Shown here one piece after another: positions 1 through 8,007 of a stretch of DNA of 64,000 nt. Where the stretch lies: NCBI GenBank assembly GCA_902464595.1, contig CABQJX010000001.1, forward strand, positions 1-64,000. The letters are read 5' to 3'. The DNA is from an uncultured Lachnoclostridium sp. GTDB lineage: Bacteria; Bacillota; Clostridia; Lachnospirales; Lachnospiraceae. The notes under the pieces were generated by a model. That model had not been told where the DNA came from and did not search any database. It was given only the letters and a program-made list of their open reading frames with translations. Numbering within the stretch: the stretch's first letter is position 1; the number at the start of each line of letters is the position of its first letter. Both the position numbers and the translations under genes were made by a program.

Positions 1-62
1 TGTCTGATGCCAACAAGGATAAGGCACATGAGATTCTGAAGGCAGCCGGATACGTTAGCTAA
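1..62 (+). CDS. C-terminal end of an unidentified protein (partial)
   Basis: An open frame beginning before the window reads SDANKDKAHEILKAAGYVS and stops at TAA 60-62. The ending faintly recalls the last helix and strand of ACT-type regulatory domains (…KAxEILKxxGY), but 19 residues cannot identify a family. It lies in the same orientation as the selenocysteine genes that follow, separated by a hairpin and a strong promoter, so it is probably a different transcription unit. Confidence 0.5.
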   Translation, partial: SDANKDKAHEILKAAGYVS

Positions 63-90
63 GATAAAGCCATTCATTCATAAGTTATAC

Positions 91-133
91 ATTTTCCGTG
101 CCCGCGAAACATCGCTTTCGCGGGGCGGAAAAT
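91..133 (+). terminator. Terminator-like hairpin after the partial gene
   Basis: Two nested perfect arms are visible: ATTTTCCG (91-98) with CGGAAAAT (126-133), and CCCGCGAAA (101-109) with TTTCGCGGG (116-124), around a CATCGC loop. The stem is long and GC-rich at its core but has no good T run after it on the plus strand, so it may end transcription weakly or mark a 3' processing end. Confidence 0.5.
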
Positions 134-179
134 CAGAATAGATTTAAGTTTTCGCGATAACTTTTTTGAAAGTTACGGA

Positions 180-208
180 TTGACATACAACTGAATACAT
201 GATAGTAT
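180..208 (+). promoter_or_regulatory. Strong sigma-A promoter for tRNA-Sec (and probably selAB)
   Basis: TTGACA at 180-185, a 17-nt spacer and TAGTAT at 203-208. This is a near-consensus housekeeping promoter that would start transcription near 215, about 23 nt before the mature tRNA. No terminator is seen between the tRNA and selA, so it may drive selA and selB too. Confidence 0.8.
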
Positions 209-237
209 ATTAAAGTTAAATGCTATCCAAAAGATAT

Positions 238-331
238 GGAGGTAGATAGGTTGCTGGTGTGCCTCGCGGTCTTCAAAACCGTTGTGGGGGGTTAAGAGCC
301 CCCTGGGTGGGTTCGATTCCCACCTCCTCCG
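238..331 (+). tRNA. selC: Selenocysteine tRNA (anticodon TCA, reads UGA)
   Basis: The sequence folds as tRNA-Sec. The anticodon stem GCGGT/ACCGT carries loop CTTCAAA with anticodon TCA at 273-275. There is a long variable arm GGGGGG…CCCCC (about 286-304) and a T arm GTGGG-TTCGATT-CCCAC (307-323). The acceptor pairs GGAGG (238-242) with CCTCC (326-330), followed by discriminator G331; the CCA end is not encoded. Immediate linkage to selA and selB supports the call. Two positions inside the acceptor helix (T243/T325 and A244/C324) do not pair, which is unusual for the long rigid acceptor/T stack of this tRNA; see findings. Confidence 0.9.
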
Positions 332-363
332 TTTACTCATATCTGTAGTGGAGGTAATATATT

Positions 364-1773
364 ATGGAAGATAGAAGAGAGTTACTCCGAAGGATTCCGA
401 AAATAGACGAGGTGCTACAAGATGAGCGTCTCTTTTTTTTTACGGAAAGTACCCCGCGGGCGGTAATCGTTGACTCAGTGAGAGAAGTCATCGAGGAGTT
501 GCGAAAGGATATTTTGGAAGGCCGCAGGAACCAGATGGAGACAAAGGAAACCCTGATGACAGAGATTGTGGCCCGGATCGGAGGCAAGAAGAAACGAAGC
601 CTGCGCCGGGTCATTAATGCAACCGGGGTGGTACTGCACACCAATCTGGGCAGAGCCAACCTTTCAGAAAAAGCCTGCGAGAGTATCATGGATGTGGCAA
701 GGAATTATACCAATCTGGAGTATGACATCAAGAAAGGCTCCAGAGGTTCCCGCCATGACCATGTGGAGAAGATCCTTACCAAGATCACAGGGGCAGAAGC
801 CGCCATGGTGGTTAACAATAATGCAGCGGCTACCATGCTCTGTCTTTCTGCCCTGGCAAAGGGAAAGGAAGTGATCGTATCCAGAGGGGAGTTAGTGGAG
901 ATCGGCGGCTCCTTCCGAGTGCCGGAGATCATGGAGCAGAGCGGCGCAAAGCTGATGGATGTGGGGACGACCAATAAGACAAAACCCTCTGACTATCTGA
1001 ATGCCTACCATGAAGGTGAGACAGGAGCTCTGATGAAGGTCCATACCAGCAATTACCGGATCCTGGGCTTTACCCAGGAGGTAGAATTGCCGGAGATGGT
1101 GGAATTAGGGCGCAGATTGAATCTTCCTGTGATCTATGACATGGGAAGCGGCTTAATGGCTGACTTAAACGATTACGGCGTGGACGAGCCTACGGTGTTA
1201 GATGCCTTAAAGACAGGCATCGATGTGATCCTCTTCAGCGGCGATAAGCTGTTGGGAGGTCCCCAGGGCGGTATTATCGCAGGGAAGAAGGAGTACATTG
1301 ATAAGATGAAAGCCCATCCTCTTGCGAGGGCATTCCGGGTGGACAAAATGACCCTGGCGGCTATGGAAGCGACGTTTTTTGAGTACTCCGATCTGCGCCA
1401 GGCGAAAAAGACCATCCCCGTTCTCAATATGATCACCACTTCCCCGGAGGAATTGAAGGAAAGGGCAGACAAGCTGGCTGATATTATCCGTGGGATTTCC
1501 GAAGATTATGAGGTTCAGGTGGAGCCCTGTAAGGATCAGGTGGGAGGTGGATCCGCTCCTACTGTCCTCTTAGACGGCTATGCGGTGGCAATCCGGCATA
1601 AGACTCTGACGCCAGAGAAGATGGAGCGCCTTCTTCGGAAAGCAGAGATCCCAGTAATTGTAAGAATTTCCCATAATCAGGTTTATCTGGACGTGAGAAC
1701 CATCCGGGAAGATGAGTTTGGGATCATTCAAAATAATTTTCAGGCAATGAATAACAGACAGGTTGAGGAGTGA
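364..1773 (+). CDS. selA: L-seryl-tRNA(Sec) selenium transferase
   Basis: SelA is a cytoplasmic PLP enzyme that converts seryl-tRNA(Sec) to selenocysteyl-tRNA(Sec) using selenophosphate. The 469-residue length fits bacterial SelA. The N-terminal region contains the family-typical INATGVVLHTNLGRA segment (84-98), and the PLP lysine is K295 within FSGDKLLGGPQGG, the same number as in the E. coli enzyme. GGAGGT at 348-353 precedes the ATG with good spacing. The gene follows tRNA-Sec by 32 bases and is followed by selB after 4 bases, forming a compact selC-selA-selB unit. selD (selenophosphate synthetase), which supplies the donor, is not in the window. Confidence 0.97.
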   Translation: MEDRRELLRRIPKIDEVLQDERLFFFTESTPRAVIVDSVREVIEELRKDILEGRRNQMETKETLMTEIVARIGGKKKRSLRRVINATGVVLHTNLGRANLSEKACESIMDVARNYTNLEYDIKKGSRGSRHDHVEKILTKITGAEAAMVVNNNAAATMLCLSALAKGKEVIVSRGELVEIGGSFRVPEIMEQSGAKLMDVGTTNKTKPSDYLNAYHEGETGALMKVHTSNYRILGFTQEVELPEMVELGRRLNLPVIYDMGSGLMADLNDYGVDEPTVLDALKTGIDVILFSGDKLLGGPQGGIIAGKKEYIDKMKAHPLARAFRVDKMTLAAMEATFFEYSDLRQAKKTIPVLNMITTSPEELKERADKLADIIRGISEDYEVQVEPCKDQVGGGSAPTVLLDGYAVAIRHKTLTPEKMERLLRKAEIPVIVRISHNQVYLDVRTIREDEFGIIQNNFQAMNNRQVEE

Positions 1774-1777
1774 TGAT

Positions 1778-3691
1778 ATGCAGAATGTGATAGTGGGAAC
1801 TGCCGGTCACGTAGACCACGGAAAAACATGTCTCATTAAGGCTCTGACCGGAGTGGAGACAGACCGGTTAAAGGAGGAGAAGAAACGAGGGATTACCATT
1901 GAACTGGGATTTGCCAATCTTCCCAATGACGAAGGGCTTCACATCGGAATCATCGATGTTCCCGGCCATGAAAAATTTGTAAAAAATATGCTGGCAGGTA
2001 TTGGAGGCATTGATTTGGTGCTTCTGGTGGTAGCTTTGGATGAGGGCGTGATGCCCCAGACTGTAGAGCATTTTGAAATCCTGAAAATGCTCCATATACG
2101 CCAGGGGATCGTGGTATTTACCAAGGCAGATCTGGTAGACGAGGAATGGGCACAGCTGGTGAACGATGATGTGGATGACCTGGTAAAGGGAACCTTCATG
2201 GAACATGCGGAGCGCATTCGGGTATCCTCTTACACGGGACAGAATATTGATGTGCTGAAGCAGATGATCATTGACCGGGTAAAGGATGCGGGAAACCGCA
2301 GGCAGGAAAAGGAGCTGTTCCGCCTTCCCATCGACCGTGTTTTTACCATGGAGGGATTTGGAACTGTTATTACGGGAACTCTCTTAGAGGGATGCTGCCA
2401 GGTCGGTCAGGAGGTGGAGCTGTACCCCTCTGAGCGTATCGTGAAGATCCGTGAGATCCAGAGCCATGGACAGAAGGCAGAAATGGCTTATGCAGGCCAG
2501 AGAACGGCCCTCAATCTGTTAAATATCAAGAAGGACGAAATAAGCCGGGGAGAAGTTCTGGCTGCCCCTGGTTCTGTTCTAAAGAGCCAGTTTATTGACG
2601 CAAAGGTACAGCTTTTCTCCTCCACGGACCGGGAGTTAAAGAGCGGAGACCGGGTGCACATCAGTTACGGATCCGCCCAGGCGATCTGTAAGGCCGTGCT
2701 TCTGGATAAGGATATTCTGTCAGCCGGAGAGGAGGCATATGTCCAGTTCCGCTTTGACGAGCCCATCGCAGTGCGCAGGAATGACCGTTTTATTATCCGG
2801 TTCTATTCTCCTACCATTACCTTTGGCGGCGGGATCGTGCTGGAAGCAGAGGCGGTAAAGCACAAGCGGAATCACCAGGAGGTGATCGATAGCCTTCACA
2901 TCAAGGAATTAGGAACCGATCCGGAGATCCTGGAACAGGAGTTAAAAGAGGAGAGCCGTTATTTCCCTACTGCGCCGGTGATGGCTGTGCGCCTCAACTG
3001 GGCGAACCAGGAGACAGAGGATAAGCTGGACGCCCTGGTAAAGGGAAAGAAGGCCATTCGATTAAGTGACGGAAGCTATATCCACAAGGATTACTGGAAC
3101 ATCATCACCCAGTACGGAACCGAGCTGTTAAACCAGTTCCATAAGGAAAATCCCATCTCCGACGGCATGGAGAAGGAGGAGTTTAAGAGCAGGATCCAGG
3201 AGCAGTTCCATCTGAAGGATTCAAAGAAAGCGGATGTGCTGTTAAATGAGATGATCAAGCGCAGCATCGCAGCCACTACTGCCAGCGCCATTGCAGCCGC
3301 AGGGTTTAACGCAGAGTATTCCCATGAATTAAAGGGAATGTTAAAGGAGATCGAGGAAACCTATTTGAAGGCCGGTTATGAAATCCCGGCTACGGACGAG
3401 GTTCTGGGAAAATTCAAGGATAAGAAGCTGGCAAAGCAGATCGCAGGGGATCTTGTGAAAAAGGGAACATTAGTGAAGATCAATCCGGGAGCTTTGATCC
3501 ATGCAGATAACTGGAATAAGGCAATGGAGCAGTTAAAGAACCATTTTGAGAGTCATTCTGAGATTACTCTGGGAGAGTACCGGGATCTGTTGGGAACCTC
3601 CCGGAAATACGCGGTTCTGTTTTTGGAATACTGTGATCAGCAAAAGATAACAAAGAAACAGGGAGATGCCAGGATCCTGGTTCGGAAATAG
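1778..3691 (+). CDS. selB: Selenocysteine-specific elongation factor
   Basis: SelB is the GTPase that brings selenocysteyl-tRNA(Sec) to the ribosome at UGA codons marked by a SECIS hairpin. The 637-residue protein has the G domain at the N-terminus (GHVDHGKT P-loop, [10 protein letters not shown] switch I, DVPGHEKF switch II, TKAD in place of NKxD), then EF-Tu-like domains 2 and 3, and a C-terminal run of winged-helix repeats expected to bind SECIS RNA. I chose ATG 1778 because GAGGAG at 1765-1770 is correctly spaced for it; a longer TTG frame from 1763 would swallow that site. It overlaps nothing and sits 4 bases after selA, suggesting tight co-translation. Confidence 0.96.
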   Translation: MQNVIVGTAGHVDHGKTCLIKALTGVETDRLKEEKKRGITIELGFANLPNDEGLHIGIIDVPGHEKFVKNMLAGIGGIDLVLLVVALDEGVMPQTVEHFEILKMLHIRQGIVVFTKADLVDEEWAQLVNDDVDDLVKGTFMEHAERIRVSSYTGQNIDVLKQMIIDRVKDAGNRRQEKELFRLPIDRVFTMEGFGTVITGTLLEGCCQVGQEVELYPSERIVKIREIQSHGQKAEMAYAGQRTALNLLNIKKDEISRGEVLAAPGSVLKSQFIDAKVQLFSSTDRELKSGDRVHISYGSAQAICKAVLLDKDILSAGEEAYVQFRFDEPIAVRRNDRFIIRFYSPTITFGGGIVLEAEAVKHKRNHQEVIDSLHIKELGTDPEILEQELKEESRYFPTAPVMAVRLNWANQETEDKLDALVKGKKAIRLSDGSYIHKDYWNIITQYGTELLNQFHKENPISDGMEKEEFKSRIQEQFHLKDSKKADVLLNEMIKRSIAATTASAIAAAGFNAEYSHELKGMLKEIEETYLKAGYEIPATDEVLGKFKDKKLAKQIAGDLVKKGTLVKINPGALIHADNWNKAMEQLKNHFESHSEITLGEYRDLLGTSRKYAVLFLEYCDQQKITKKQGDARILVRK

Positions 3692-3700
3692 GTGGGGAGT

Positions 3701-4633
3701 ATGGAATTTAGACAGATTGAGGCATTTGTCAATGCCGTAAAGTACAAAAGCTTTTCAAAGGCGGCGGATGCGACGTTTTTGACCCAGCCAACCATCAGCG
3801 CCCATATCAATAACCTGGAAAATGAATTGGGAGTGACATTGGTCAATCGCTCGGGACGTGAGATCACGCTGACAAAGCAGGGAAAAATGTTTTACCCCTA
3901 TGCAGTGGATATGCTTCACACCCGCTCTCAGGCTCTTTTGTCCGTTCAGGCCAAGGACGGAGAGATGAATGGGGTTCTGGATATTTATTCCTCCAGTATT
4001 CCTGGACAGTACTATCTTCCAAAGCTTATGGGGGAGTTTCACCGGCTGTATCCTAATATGCGTTTTTTTGTGGAGCAGTCGGACAGCCGGACCGTAATGG
4101 AAAATATCCTGAGCCAGAAGGGAGAGCTGGGGCTGACAGGTTATAAAATGAACAACAGCCTGTCCTATGAGCCTGTCTTTATGGACGAGCTGGTGCTGAT
4201 CGTACCGGATACAGAGGCCTATGCCAAATGGGAACAGGGGAGCACCGTAGACTTTCAGGAATTTTCCGGGGAATCCTTTATTCTCAGGGAGGATGGATCG
4301 GGAACGAAACAAGAGACGGAGAAAGCTGAGGTAAAGGGCGTTCCTATTTTTAAGAATCTCAATGTCATTGCCAGGATGAACAATACAGAATCCATCAAGC
4401 AGGCAGTTGCAGGCGGTTTGGGGATTTCGGTCCTCTCCAGGCTGGCGGCGGAGGAAGATCGGGCTTGCAGACGTTTTAAGTATTTCAGGATTGATGGATT
4501 GGAAAAGAAGCGTACCTTTTATCTGGTGACCAGCAAGAACATCCGTCTCTCACCTCAGGCAGAGGCCTTCCGCAATGCGGCGTTGGAATACCGGGATCAG
4601 AACTGGGAGCGGGATATGGGACGCTTTATGTAA
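3701..4633 (+). CDS. LysR-family regulator, selenium-associated type
   Basis: The 310-residue protein has an N-terminal LysR helix-turn-helix (MEFRQIEAFVNAV…SFSKAADATFLTQPTISAHINNLE, residues 1-42) and a periplasmic-binding-like effector domain. It starts 9 bases after selB and lies between the selenocysteine genes and the selenium transporter cluster. A LysR subfamily associated with selenium metabolism is known, and the position argues that this protein belongs to it (inference). ATG 3701 is preferred over an in-frame GTG at 3692 because the GGTGGGG site lies at 3691-3697. The probable target is the palindrome ATACC-N5-GGTAT upstream of the yedE-type gene. The effector is unknown. Confidence 0.85.
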   Translation: MEFRQIEAFVNAVKYKSFSKAADATFLTQPTISAHINNLENELGVTLVNRSGREITLTKQGKMFYPYAVDMLHTRSQALLSVQAKDGEMNGVLDIYSSSIPGQYYLPKLMGEFHRLYPNMRFFVEQSDSRTVMENILSQKGELGLTGYKMNNSLSYEPVFMDELVLIVPDTEAYAKWEQGSTVDFQEFSGESFILREDGSGTKQETEKAEVKGVPIFKNLNVIARMNNTESIKQAVAGGLGISVLSRLAAEEDRACRRFKYFRIDGLEKKRTFYLVTSKNIRLSPQAEAFRNAALEYRDQNWERDMGRFM

Positions 4634-4759
4634 AATGTCCAAAAAGAGGCCGAAGAATTTCTCTGTATTTAGGAGAAAAATTCCAAAACAGAATAGAAAA
4701 AAACTATACTTCCAGATTCCTCCATGTTTTTTTGAATTGGATTTCCCCCTTTTGCGGTG

Positions 4760-4774
4760 ATACCATAAAGGTAT
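4760..4774. promoter_or_regulatory. Candidate LysR operator upstream of the selenium transporter
   Basis: ATACC-ATAAA-GGTAT is a perfect 15-bp inverted repeat of the T-N11-A type bound by LysR proteins, in the 218-base gap between the LysR gene and the transporter. It lies about 80 bases before the transporter start. A possible weak -35/-10 pair is TTGGAT (4737-4742) and TACCAT (4761-4766), which would place the repeat on the promoter. Confidence 0.5.
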
Positions 4775-4851
4775 TATCAGTGGAAAAAAGAGAGTTTTCC
4801 TCTGACGGCAAATGAGCATGTTCCAAAAAATACAAAAGGGGGATATGATTT

Positions 4852-5943
4852 ATGAATCTGACAAGCTCAAAAAAGACACTGCTCCTGTCGGGAATCCTGC
4901 TGGGAATCTTAGCAGCGGTTCTCGCTTACTTCGGGAATCCGAAGAACATGGCTATCTGTGTGGCCTGCTTTATCCGGGACTGCGCAGGAGCAGTAAAGAT
5001 GCATACCGCTCCAGTGGTGCAGTATTTCAGGCCGGAGGTGGCAGGATTTGTGTGCGGCTCCTTCGCCATTGCCGTGGCAACGAAGGAATACCGCTCTACG
5101 GCAGGTTCCTCGCCCATGCTCCGTTTTATTCTGGGTGTTATTATGATGATCGGTTCCCTGGCATTTTTAGGATGCCCTCTCCGTATGGTGATCCGTATGT
5201 CAGCCGGTGATTTAAATGCTTATGTAGGCTTTATTGGTTTCGCAGCAGGTGTGTTTACAGGAACTCTGGCGTTGAAAAACGGCTTCTCCCTGGGACGTGC
5301 CCATGAGACAGGAAAGCTGAATGGAGCAGTCCTTCCTGTTACTCTGCTGATCTTATTTGTTATGAGCCTTACCACTGCATTGTTTGCTTTCAGTGAGAAA
5401 GGGCCTGGAAGTATGCATGCACCTGCTCTGTTGGCTCTGGTGGTTTCACTGATCTTTGGCGCGATTGCACAGAAGTGCAGGACTTGTTTTGCAGGAAGCA
5501 TCCGGGATGTCATCCTGATGAAGAATTTTGACCTCATTACAGTCATTGGCGGTCTGTTCCTGGTAATGCTGATCTTTAACCTGGCAACCGGAGGGTTTAA
5601 GCTTTCCTTTGCAGGACAGCCTGTGGCTCATTCTCAGCACATTTGGAATATTTTAGGACTTTATGCAGTCGGCTTTGCCGCTGTGCTGGCAGGAGGATGC
5701 CCCTTGCGTCAGCTGATCCTGGCAGGACAGGGATCTTCCGATTCTGCAGTTACTTTTTTAGGCCTGCTGGTGGGAGCTGCATTCTGTCATAACTTTGGCC
5801 TGGCTGCTTCTGCTGCAGCAGCAGCTACAGCCGAGACGCCTGCTGTTGCTGGTGGTCTGGGAATGGCTGGAAAGGTGGCTGTGATTGGCTGTATCGTGGT
5901 TCTGTTTATAATCGGTTTTGTTCCAAAGCTGGATGATAAGTAG
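4852..5943 (+). CDS. yedE: YedE-family putative selenium transporter
   Basis: This 363-residue membrane protein has about ten hydrophobic segments and the hallmark Cys-rich motifs of the selenium-linked YedE family. These are CVACFIRDCAGAVKMH near residues 35-50, LGCPLR near residue 107 and again as GGCPLR near residue 283, and KCRTCFAGSIRD in the middle. Proteins of this family accompany Sec or selenium-dependent hydroxylase genes and are thought to import a selenium species; transport has not been shown directly for this one. The start has an AAGGGGGA site upstream. A TusA-like gene follows after 11 bases, so the two are probably translated together. Confidence 0.9.
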   Translation: MNLTSSKKTLLLSGILLGILAAVLAYFGNPKNMAICVACFIRDCAGAVKMHTAPVVQYFRPEVAGFVCGSFAIAVATKEYRSTAGSSPMLRFILGVIMMIGSLAFLGCPLRMVIRMSAGDLNAYVGFIGFAAGVFTGTLALKNGFSLGRAHETGKLNGAVLPVTLLILFVMSLTTALFAFSEKGPGSMHAPALLALVVSLIFGAIAQKCRTCFAGSIRDVILMKNFDLITVIGGLFLVMLIFNLATGGFKLSFAGQPVAHSQHIWNILGLYAVGFAAVLAGGCPLRQLILAGQGSSDSAVTFLGLLVGAAFCHNFGLAASAAAAATAETPAVAGGLGMAGKVAVIGCIVVLFIIGFVPKLDDK

Positions 5944-5954
5944 GAGGTAGAAAT

Positions 5955-6161
5955 ATGTACGAGGTAGATGCGAGAGGATTATCCTGTCCGGAGCCAGTGA
6001 TGATGACTGCGGCAGCGCTGAAAAAGCATAAAGGCGAGGCCATCCGGGTACTGGTAAGCGAACCCCACACCCGATCCAATGTGGAAAAATTTGCAAAGAG
6101 CCAGGGAAAGACAGCGGTTGTCACCGAAAAGGGATCTGAGTTTGAAATTGTGATCCAGTAA
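5955..6161 (+). CDS. TusA/SirA-like sulfur or selenium carrier protein
   Basis: A 68-residue protein with the TusA fold signature. The N-terminus reads VDARGLSCPEPVM with the reactive cysteine at position 11 in a CPEP motif. YedF proteins of the selenium cluster carry such a domain fused to a second domain of about 120 residues; here only the TusA-like domain is present. It likely accepts selenium or sulfur as a persulfide or perselenide on Cys11 and hands it on. Directly downstream of the yedE-type gene and upstream of a hairpin terminator. Confidence 0.85.
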   Translation: MYEVDARGLSCPEPVMMTAAALKKHKGEAIRVLVSEPHTRSNVEKFAKSQGKTAVVTEKGSEFEIVIQ

Positions 6162-6227
6162 AAGGAAATATCAAAGGAATCAAGAAGCAATAAAAAGCAG
6201 GAAAAAGAAGATTGAAACAAACATATG

Positions 6228-6276
6228 TGCTGCGGCGGCCTCAACACTTATAAAGTCTGCCGCAGCATATTTTATA
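6228..6276 (+). terminator. Hairpin terminator after the TusA-like gene
   Basis: TGCTGCGGC (6228-6236) pairs perfectly with GCCGCAGCA (6259-6267), followed by the T-rich TATTTTATAT. The 22-base loop is long but the stem is strong. It would separate yedE-tusA from the DUF3343 and desulfurase-like genes. Confidence 0.65.
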
Positions 6277-6281
6277 TGTCC

Positions 6282-6296
6282 TATCATTTTATGATA
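6282..6296. promoter_or_regulatory. Second palindrome of the selenium cluster
   Basis: TATCAT-TTT-ATGATA is a perfect 15-bp inverted repeat about 57 bases before the DUF3343 gene. It runs into GATACC, the same half-site seen in the operator before the yedE-type gene. It may be a second LysR site controlling the downstream pair; this is inference from shared half-site and location. Confidence 0.4.
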
Positions 6297-6352
6297 CCAG
6301 GGTCAAAAAACTTTGTCCCCAACATCATTTTGTTTAACGAGAAGGAAATAGT

Positions 6353-6589
6353 ATGCGGAAAAAAGAATTGAAACTGATTATTACATTTCACACCACGGCA
6401 GAAGCAATTGCTATGGAAAAGCTCTGCAAGGAAAATGAAAAAGCAGGGCGCATGATCCCTGTTCCCAGGGAAATTTCAGCGGGATGCGGCCTGGCCTGGT
6501 GCTGTGAGGCAGGGCTTGAGGAGGAAATGAAAGCCTTTATGAAGGAAAAGGGCGTAGAGTGCGAGGAAATGGTTTCACTGATGTATTAA
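6353..6589 (+). CDS. DUF3343 putative Se/S carrier protein
   Basis: A 78-residue soluble protein matching the DUF3343 pattern: an N-terminal strand (LIITFHTTAEAIAMEKL), the conserved IPVPREISAGCGLAW stretch around residues 36-50, and a cysteine pair WCCEAG. The family is described as a putative selenium/sulfur carrier and usually neighbours cysteine desulfurase-like and selenium genes, exactly as here. The reactive residue is probably the Cys of SAGCGLAW. The desulfurase-like gene follows after 23 bases. Confidence 0.85.
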   Translation: MRKKELKLIITFHTTAEAIAMEKLCKENEKAGRMIPVPREISAGCGLAWCCEAGLEEEMKAFMKEKGVECEEMVSLMY

Positions 6590-6612
6590 GATAGAGAAAG
6601 GAAGGAACGGCC

Positions 6613-7749
6613 ATGATTTATTTTGACAATGCAGCTACCACTATGGTAAAGCCGGATTGTGTCATTGATGCAGTTGTCAATGCCATGAGGCATTTTGGAA
6701 ACTCAGGGAGAGGGGCTCATGAGGCATCCCTTGACGCTTCCAGGCTCATTTATGAGACGAGAGAGCGGATCTCGAATTTATTCCATTTGGGAAATCCCAT
6801 GCAGGTGGCATTTACCAGCAATTCCACAGAGAGCCTTAATACAGCGATCCAGGGCTTGTTTGAGGCGGGAGACCATGTGATCACAACGGTTCTTGAACAT
6901 AATTCTGTACTGCGCCCCCTGTATCTCATGGAGACGAGAGGGGTGGACGTGACGATCCTGCCCTGCGATGAAAAGGGCGTTCTGCGCTACGAGCTTTTGG
7001 AGGAGAGCATCCGTCCTGAGACAAAGGCGGTGGTGTGTACCCATGCCTCCAATTTGACAGGAAACAAAATGGATCTGGAGCGCATCGGACAGGTATGCCG
7101 CAAACACGGAATCAAGCTGGTAGTCGATGCTTCCCAGACAGCCGGTGTCCTTCCTATTGATATGGAGAAGCAGAACATTGACGTGCTGTGCTTCACAGGC
7201 CATAAAGGGCTTTTGGGGCCGCAGGGGACAGGAGGGATCTGTGTGAGGGAAGGGATCCAGATCCGCCCGTTAAAGTCCGGAGGAAGCGGCGTCCACACCT
7301 ATTTAAAGGAGCATCCAAAGGACATGCCCACAGCGCTGGAGGCGGGAACTTTAAACGGTCACGGGATCGCCGGACTTCATGCTTCTCTTGGATTTTTAGG
7401 GGAAACAGGGATCGACGCCATACACAGGCGGGAGGCATCCCTTATGCGCCGTTTCTATGAGGGAGTAACGAAAATCCCTTCCGTAAAGGTGTACGGCGAT
7501 TTCTCAACCGACGACCGGGCAGCCATTGTTGCCCTGAATATCGGGGATTACGATTCCAGTGAGGTCAGCGACGAGCTGGCTGTGACCTACGGTATTTCCA
7601 CCCGGCCCGGGGCCCACTGTGCTCCGCTGATGCATCAGTCCTTTGGAACCGTTGACCAGGGAATGGTGCGCTTTAGCTTCTCCTACTTTAATACGGAGGA
7701 GGAAGTGGATACGGGAATACAGGCTGTGCGGGAGCTGGCAGAGGAGTAA
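6613..7749 (+). CDS. Class V aminotransferase, cysteine desulfurase/selenocysteine lyase-like
   Basis: The 378-residue PLP enzyme of the cysteine desulfurase family starts with the typical MIYFDNAATT. It has the PLP lysine at K198 in FTGHKGLLGPQGTGG and a C-terminal RPGAHCAP loop with the catalytic cysteine C336. In selenium-gene settings this subgroup is thought to release selenium or sulfur from selenocysteine/cysteine and pass it to carriers such as TusA or DUF3343 proteins, ultimately to SelD. Substrate preference cannot be read from sequence. A good GGAAGGAA site precedes the ATG; a strong terminator follows. Confidence 0.88.
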   Translation: MIYFDNAATTMVKPDCVIDAVVNAMRHFGNSGRGAHEASLDASRLIYETRERISNLFHLGNPMQVAFTSNSTESLNTAIQGLFEAGDHVITTVLEHNSVLRPLYLMETRGVDVTILPCDEKGVLRYELLEESIRPETKAVVCTHASNLTGNKMDLERIGQVCRKHGIKLVVDASQTAGVLPIDMEKQNIDVLCFTGHKGLLGPQGTGGICVREGIQIRPLKSGGSGVHTYLKEHPKDMPTALEAGTLNGHGIAGLHASLGFLGETGIDAIHRREASLMRRFYEGVTKIPSVKVYGDFSTDDRAAIVALNIGDYDSSEVSDELAVTYGISTRPGAHCAPLMHQSFGTVDQGMVRFSFSYFNTEEEVDTGIQAVRELAEE

Positions 7750-7790
7750 AAATAGAGCTTTATATATAGAAAGTTTATGAACAAAAAATA

Positions 7791-7860
7791 CCATCTGCGG
7801 AAAAAGGATGCATATCTCAGACATTATGTATTCTATTTCCCGCAGATGGTTTTATAATTT
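7791..7860 (+). terminator. Rho-independent terminator closing the selenium cluster
   Basis: CCATCTGCGG (7791-7800) pairs perfectly with CCGCAGATGG (7840-7849), followed by TTTTATAATTT. The A-rich stretch before the first arm also makes it usable from the minus strand. Confidence 0.8.
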
Positions 7861-7938
7861 ATAAGCGTTTTTTTGACAGCGTCTTGACTCATCTTAGGAA
7901 GGAGAATATGGCAAAAGGCATAAAAATTTAAAAAATAG

Positions 7939-7967
7939 TTGAATATTCCTGTGGAATATGATAAAAT
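7939..7967 (+). promoter_or_regulatory. Promoter of the lacI-type gene
   Basis: TTGAAT (7939-7944), 17-nt spacer, TAAAAT (7962-7967). The start site would fall near 7974, inside the 18-bp palindrome, so the regulator most likely represses itself. Confidence 0.65.
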
Positions 7968-7973
7968 TTACTT

Positions 7974-7991
7974 ACTGAAAAGGTTTTCAGT
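7974..7991. promoter_or_regulatory. LacI-type operator 1 (autoregulatory)
   Basis: ACTGAAAAGGTTTTCAGT is a perfect 18-bp palindrome at the predicted transcription start of the LacI-family gene. An almost identical site (9113-9130) precedes the nucleoside phosphorylase gene, so both transcription units should answer to the same regulator. Confidence 0.8.
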
Positions 7992-8007
7992 GAGAAGGGA
8001 AAGAAGT

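Noticed and set aside
4812..5210. 132-codon frame overlapping the YedE-type gene
   Set aside because: It reads in another frame through a strongly conserved membrane protein and has no family resemblance.
364..7749. In-frame UGA selenocysteine codons in the selenium cluster genes
   Set aside because: I checked the ends of these genes; TGA or other stops coincide with complete domain ends and no extension with a recognisable domain follows.
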